From Przewalskia tangutica (lineage: Eukaryota; Streptophyta; Magnoliopsida; Solanales; Solanaceae): a stretch of 64,000 nt of DNA. The translations under genes were made by a program, and so were the position numbers. Below are positions 58,345-64,000 of the stretch, one piece after another (the first letter of the stretch is position 1; the number at the start of each line of letters is the position of its first letter). The stretch spans positions 12,844,501 to 12,908,500 of the forward strand of contig CM056734.1 of assembly GCA_029844215.1 (NCBI GenBank), read 5' to 3'. The notes under the pieces were generated by a model. It was not told the origin of the DNA, did no database searches, and was given only the letters and a program-made list of their open reading frames with translations.

Positions 58345-59948
58345 TCCAACAATCTCAAGTCACTGATTACTTACGCTGTCACAAGAACATGTGAATGACA
58401 TACTTGGTCACTAATATCCCCCAAGAAATAACTCAGCTTTCCCAAATGAGTCATTGCAAATTCGGACTTAAGCAAGACAATACTCTCATTTTTCAATCTA
58501 TCTGAGGAGACAGTCAGAACAATATCATCCACGTACAGTAATAAGTAAGTAGTGCTACTACCTCGATGAAAAATCAAGAGTGATGTATCACTCTTGATGC
58601 ATACAAACCCAATCTGCAAGATATATCTGGCAAAACGATCATATCACGCACGGGGGGGCTCTTTCAGGCCATATAGTGACTTACAGAGACGGCACACATA
58701 GTGAGGGACTGCTGGATGGGTGAACCCGGACGGCTGATGCATGTACACTATTTCTCTCAAGTCCCATGTAAGAATGCATTCTTCACATCAAGTTGATGGA
58801 TCGGCCAGTGTTTACCCATGGCAATGCTCAATATTGTGCGAATAGTAGTCGGTTTGACAACCGGGATGAATGTCTCTCCACAATCAATGCCCTCATGCTG
58901 ATTTGTGTCATTAGCCACAAGACGGGTCTTATACTTCTCAAGATCCCCATTGTCTCTGAACTTGTGACGAAAAAGCCACATACAGCGAATTACATTCACC
59001 CCTCAGGTCTAGGTACTAGATCTCACGTGTGCTGTTTAGTCAAAACATTGAATTACTCATACATAGCCGCATTCCAATTAGGGTCTTGTTTGGCCAATTT
59101 TGGGTTCTTTAGAAGTGGAGAGATGGTTTGGGCAGACAAGTTGAAATGGACTTTGGGTTTGAAGATTCCATGCTTTGAACGAGTTTTCATTGGATGAGTA
59201 GGGACAGTGGGTGGCGGAGTGGTGTCTGAGACGGGGGATAAAGTCGGATAAGAAGAAGGTGGGGGCGAAGCCGTCGGAAGTTTGGGAGCCGCGACACCTC
59301 AGCACAGGGTCGCGGCTCTGTCGACGGTGTTTCTGAAGATTGCTCTCTGGAAATCAGGCGCCGCGACACCTCCCCTTGGGGCCGCGGCGCTGTCGACGAA
59401 ACAGAGGATGTGAGCTGTTCGAGGATGAGGGGAGAGATGACAGGCTCGTCAAGAAATAAGTAGTCTGATTTTTGGAATTTTGAAAGATTCAAAAACGGGA
59501 ATGTGACGTGACGAGATATGTGGATTTGACGAGTAGACAAGTCATAGCATATATCATAGATATCTTCTATAGTTCGGCGGGAATCCTAAGAAGACACATG
59601 GAGTGGACCTAGGAGCAAGCTTTTTGGGGGCGGTAGAACTAAGGTTGGGATAGCAGAGACAACTGAAAATCGGTAGATGATCATAGGAGGGGACTCTATG
59701 GTAGATGATTTCGGTAGGGGTCATATTGTGGAGAGTGCTAGTATGGAGAATATTTATAATGTATTCTGATATTTTAGCAGCATAGACCCAGAAGGGTGGA
59801 GGGAGGTAGGCATGAATCAATAGAGTGCGAATCATATTGTTAATGGTGCGGATGATTCTTTAAGCTTTACCATTTTGTGGTGAGGTATGAGGGCAGGAGA
59901 AGCGAAAGACCATGCCATTATTGGTACAAAAGCGGTGAAACATAGAGT
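58345..59948 (-). pseudogene. Copia reverse transcriptase and integrase remnant, minus strand
   Basis: 58371-59000 holds reverse transcriptase motifs: KTRLVANDTNQHEGIDCGET, WPIHQLDVKNAFLHGT and TTYLLLYVDDIVLT (the YVDD active site). 59554-59948 holds the integrase end (PPPFWVYAAKISEYIINILH) up to the Tekay insertion. A proline-rich linker with GC-rich palindromes (59286-59395) lies between. Frame shifts and stops are present. The 5' part lies beyond the Tekay insertion and outside the window. Confidence 0.8.
59286..59395. repeat. Paired GC-rich palindromic clusters
   Basis: Two imperfect palindromes (59286-59320 and 59356-59395) of the form GCCGCGACACCT, short spacer, GGNCGCGGC. They match the order and spacing of 6901-6939 and 6962-7001 in the Harbinger derivative. 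They lie in the integrase-RT linker of a Copia remnant. Confidence 0.75.
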
Positions 59949-62632
59949 TGTCACGACCCGAACCCGGATCCGTGACCGGTGCCTTAAACCGGGCACCCTT
60001 GTGACACAACATCAGAGAAAACCAGCGGAATATAAACTCACAATAAACAACCATAATGATATAAATAGTCTAGCCCAAAATGGCTACCCCAAAAGTACAT
60101 AAAACCGAACAGTTACATCCTTAAACAAACCAAGTTATGACAAGACTACGTGCCTCACAGAAGGAGTAACACTATGACGGGCGGGGCCGTCATGCCCTGA
60201 ATGTACAAAACATCAACAACACCGGGGAGAACCATACCAAAAGTCGAGCCTCAAGAAATGGAGCTCACGACACTGAGTAAAAGATCCTAGGAATGAGGAT
60301 CTACCACCGCTTTCCACCTGCGGCGTAACGCAGCGGCCAGAAGAAGTCGATACAACGTACCAAGTATGTAAATCGGAAAAATCGTAGTAATATCATAAGT
60401 CAAAAAAATAAGCTGGAGTCATAGATAAAAATCAATTTCCTTGCACTGTGTCTTACTAACAATGAGAGTAACAAGTATAAATCTTATAGCATAAAATAGG
60501 AGGCTCACGATCAAAATAGGGTACCTCGCCCGTAGTATCGTTAAGCAATCCTACTCCTGGGACTATTTCACCGCACGGGTCTGTGGACCGCGTGAGGTCA
60601 TCCGCCGTCGTGAGACTATTTCACCCGCGTGAGACTATTTCACCCGCATGGATCTGTGGACCGCGTGAGTACCATCGCCGTACTCGCGTGGGACTATTTC
60701 ACCCGCGTGGATCCCGTGGTCCGATCCGCATGAGTGCAAGCGCGCACTCGCGTCATGGGTAGCAAATCCATGACATAATAATAACCCGGGTTTACCAGTA
60801 ATAATATAAGTATATAACATAGCTCATCCGGCTATCATACATAACATAAGCACTACCGGCCTATCATATCATACATAAGCACTACCGGCCTATCATATCA
60901 CAACATAAGCACTACCGGTCTATCATAACATAAGCACTACCGACTTATCATAACATAAGCACTACCGACTTATCATAACATAAGCACTACCGGCTTATCT
61001 TAACATAAGCACTACCGGCTTATCATAACATAAACAAGTTAAGAAATCCCCTAACTTCTCATTAACATTATTAATATATCCTCTCATTTTAGTATCCTAA
61101 GGCACTAACATGTCTTTTAATAGAAAATCCGGAAATTCAACCCAAGTACCATGTACTTCTAACTTTTTAAGAAATAACTCTTTTTACACAAAAATTCCAA
61201 GCTACTAATCACCATAGTATCAAGTTACGATTTCCTTTCAAAACAAGTCACATGTCCTTTTAGAAATATAATCGGCTTCTAAATCAAGTGACTTCATTTC
61301 CTTTAAAACCTTAGGCAACCAATGCCTAAAAATCAATTCACATTTCTTAGTTTCAAATCCTTTACCCGTACTTGTTTTAATTAGAGTAAACCTTTCTTTG
61401 TGAACTTTTCAAAAACTAATATAACCAACTTTCCATAAAGTCATTATATTAGCGCTATTCCTTTGTCAAATACATTCTCTCTAAATCCAAGGGGCTTATA
61501 CTTTTTAAAATGAAACAAGTACCAATATACTTTAAAACAAATGAAGGATATCAAATCTTGTACGTCTACCGTACTACATAGGTACAACTACTCATGCTCA
61601 AGAGATAGGAAAGTTCCACATACCTCTTCGGTTAATCCACTTGCTAAGTCCGAAATACCGCACGTAATATGTCAACCTATAATGACCATAATACGTTTAT
61701 TAACCCCTAATTTCAATGTAGAAATATTCCAAGTTCAAGTTACTAATTCCTAAGGAAATTTGGGCAGCATTTTCTTTGTTTCTACATACTTTGCCACCTT
61801 TTTCAAGGCCAAATTCAATATCCAAACGCCACATTTAAGGTCCAACAATCCAACATTTCAAAGGGGATTACACAACCAAACTTAGGTGTGTAAAATTCTG
61901 CCCCAATAGGTAAAACAATACACTTAACAATTCTAAAGGAGTTTGTAGGCTACAACATGCTCATAATATCTCTTTAACCAATCTTTCATATTCAAACCAT
62001 TTTTCTTACATGAAATGATTCTAAGAGCATTATTTACTACTACAAATTCCTTATTCTTCACATGCAACACCAATAACTAGCTACAAGAGAAGAAATGTTA
62101 CCTTTGGAGCTTTAGCCAAAACTATTCCAACAATTTTGCTAGCCTCCTTTTCAAGAATACCACCACAATAACCTCCACAAGCTTGCAAATAACTTTCCTT
62201 CTTAACACCCTTTTCAGATTTTCCTTAAGCTTGGAGTTTCTCTTGATTTTCTAGAGAGAAGGGAGAGCTTTTTAGCTTAGAGAGAGAGAGAGAGAGATGA
62301 AAGATGAAAGATGAAAGATGACCAAGTCTTGAAGACTTGGTCAATATAAGGCATGCAACATTTCAGATGGGGGGGACACTTGTCACCCACCTCTTTTAAA
62401 ACAAAGCGGCAGAAATTTCCACTAACTCTCGCAGATCCGCCTCGGCGCGCGACCTGCGATCGGCCATGGCCTGAAACTCCCGCGCTTCTTAGGACTTTCG
62501 GCGCCGCGCTTCCTTGGCGCCCGTACTGAAACCAGCGACCGCCGGATCTTCCGCGCCGAAGGCCCTACAATCACCACCCGCCTTGCGCCACTGAGGCCCG
62601 ATCACGATCGGACCGAACCACGGGGTATTACA
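59949..62632 (-). repeat. 3' LTR of a second Tekay-like Ty3 element
   Basis: 2684 bp. In element orientation it begins TGTAATACCCCGTGGTTCGG and ends GGGTTCGGGTCGTGACA. It breaks the minus-strand Copia integrase at 59948 (flank AGAGT). It contains tandem repeats at 60555-60740 and 60835-61031. A polypurine tract abuts it at 62633-62647. Confidence 0.88.
60835..61031. repeat. About 24-26-bp tandem repeat in LTR
   Basis: Eight or so copies of 'cataagcactaccggcttatcataa', with variants (ggcctatcatat, gacttatcataa). The unit length drifts from 26 to 24 bp through the array. Confidence 0.9.
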
Positions 62633-64000
62633 TTCTCCCCCCCTTAGAAATATTCGTCCCGAATGTTCCTTCTAGGCTTACTCGAATCACAAATCGACGT
62701 AGACGCTCTTAACTACTCTTTTGCAAATAAAGACGCTCCCCACGACCACAACAATACTTAAGCACAATTGCTAAATCAAAACTAACAAGCAGGAAAGTGG
62801 GTTACCTGGAGGTGTAGGGAATAAGTGAGGATATTTCTTCATCATTGTCATCCTCTGCTTCCCACGTCATCTCCTCTCTGTTCTCGTTTCGCCATAAGAC
62901 CTTGACGGAAGCCACATCCTTTGTCCGTAATCGCCTAACCTGACGATCGAGTATCGCTATGGGGCTCTCCAATACATTTCCGCAACATCGACACATGGAA
63001 AACTGGATGTACCGCCTCCAAATCGGACGGCAGATCTAACTCATAGGCAACCTTGCCTACCCTACGGATAATCTGATAAGGCCCAATGTACCTTGGGCTA
63101 AGCTTCCCCTTCTTCCCAAATCTCATCACACCCTTCATGGGTGATACCTTCAGGAAGACCTAATCATCTACCTCAAACTCCAAGTGTCGACGCCGATGAT
63201 CTGCATACGACTTCTGTCGACTCTGGGCTGACAATAACCGCTCCTGGATAAGCTTCACCTTATCCACCGCCTGTTGTACCAAGTCTGGCCCGACTGACTG
63301 AACTTCTCCCACCTCAAACCAACCTATCGGTGACCTACACTTCCTCCCGTATAAGGCCTCATAAGGCGCCATCTGAATACTAGAATGGTAGCTGTTTTTA
63401 TAAGCAACTCCACAAGAGGTAAATGATCCTCCCAGCTACCCCTGAAATAAAAAACACGAGCCCGCAACATATCCTCAAGTGTCTGGATAATGCGCTCGAC
63501 CTGTCCGTCGGTCTGAGGATGAAACGCCGTACTGAGACTCACCTGTGTCCCTAATCCCTTCTGAAAATACCTCCAGAAGTTAGCCGAGAACTGGGCTCCT
63601 CTATCTGATATAATCGACACCGGGACTCCGTGCAGTCTCACAATCTCTCTAATATATAATCTGACATAGTCCTCAGCTGAGAACGTCGTCCTGACCGGAA
63701 GAAAATGTGTTGATTTCGTCAGCCTGTCGACAATCACCCAAATGGAATCGTGCTTCCTCTGAGTGGTAGGTAGCCCTGTAATAAAATCCATATTTATCAC
63801 CTCCCACTTCCAAGTCGGAATATCAATAGCCTGCAACAGCCCGCCGGGCTTCTGGTGCTCAACCTTAACCTGCTGACAATTAGGACACTGTGCAACAAAA
63901 CCTGCCACGTCCCTCTTCAGGCCATCCCACCAATACACACACCTGAGGTCATGGTACATCTTAGTCGACCCCGGATGAATAGAATAACGAGCACTGTGTG
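62633..64000 (-). pseudogene. Tekay-like pol: integrase and chromodomain-like tail, partial
   Basis: Runs off the window at 64000. 63324-63959 covers the zinc-binding end (CPNCQQVKVEHQKPGG) and the catalytic core of a Ty3 integrase: INMDFITGLP and SIISDRGAQFSANFW (two Asp), then FHPQTDGQVERIIQTLED (Glu). 63160-63372 continues in another frame (APYEALYGRKCRSPIGWFEV). 62935-63138 holds the GPYQIIRRVGKVAYELDLP linker, and 62802-62996 ends in a chromodomain-like VKVLWRNENREEMTWEAEDD. A frame change near 63375-63400, a TAG at 63160-63162 in place of Trp and another change near 62990 break it. The chromodomain tail supports a chromovirus (Tekay/Del) lineage. Confidence 0.88.

Overview
The window is nuclear DNA from a flowering plant, most likely Solanaceae or a close relative. 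It is AT-rich, the genes have many short GT-AG exons, plant tRNA-derived SINEs and Stowaway MITEs are common, and there is a nuclear copy of plastid trnI-CAU. The family is inferred from repeat types and protein flavour; no species is claimed.

Region 1 (1-18,000) is gene-bearing. Two complete genes lie on the minus strand. The first is a 15-exon GDP-mannose pyrophosphorylase alpha-type (KONJAC-like) gene at 374-5484, encoding 415 aa. The second is a 15-exon ALDH10 aminoaldehyde/betaine aldehyde dehydrogenase gene at 9970-17982, encoding 505 aa and ending in a peroxisomal Ala-Lys-Leu signal. In both, the exon sum stays in frame from ATG to stop. The spacer between them carries a Harbinger deletion derivative with a GC-rich compound hairpin, a half Stowaway, a MULE-like element and a hAT end.

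Region 2 (18,000-30,200) is mostly DNA-transposon relics with few genes. It holds a complete-ended pogo/Lemi1-type element (18740-20919) with a broken transposase, a PIF/Harbinger element with a dead transposase (21207-22827), three Stowaway-type MITEs (one split by plastid DNA) and two tRNA-derived SINEs with target-site duplications. The only coding signals are a small conserved-looking 80-aa gene (26396-26638) and a three-exon remnant of an alpha-N-acetylglucosaminidase gene (28481-29202).

Region 3 (30,200-58,300) is a stack of nested LTR retrotransposons. An old plus-strand Copia is split by a non-autonomous Ty3 element with Athila-like tRNA-Asp primer site (31512-55661, TSD CCCAC). That element is split by a minus-strand Tekay/Del-like Ty3 element (34503-53140, TSD ATGCT). 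The Tekay element in turn holds an opposite-orientation solo LTR (37916-41335) and, inside one of its own LTRs, a full LTR joined to a 5'-truncated LTR of another family (44763-51348, TSD AAGAC). The right arm of the old Copia also carries a small LTR-like insert (56061-57039).

Region 4 (58,300-64,000) is a minus-strand Copia remnant (RT, integrase) split by a second Tekay-like element (LTR 59949-62632). That element's integrase and chromodomain-like tail run off the right end of the window.

No new enzymatic system was found. The most unusual signals are paired GC-rich palindromic clusters shared between unrelated mobile elements, copy-to-copy indels that appear to concentrate at CNG trinucleotides in repeats, a large head-to-head LTR inverted repeat, and the LTR/partial-LTR structure with a recognisable empty site.
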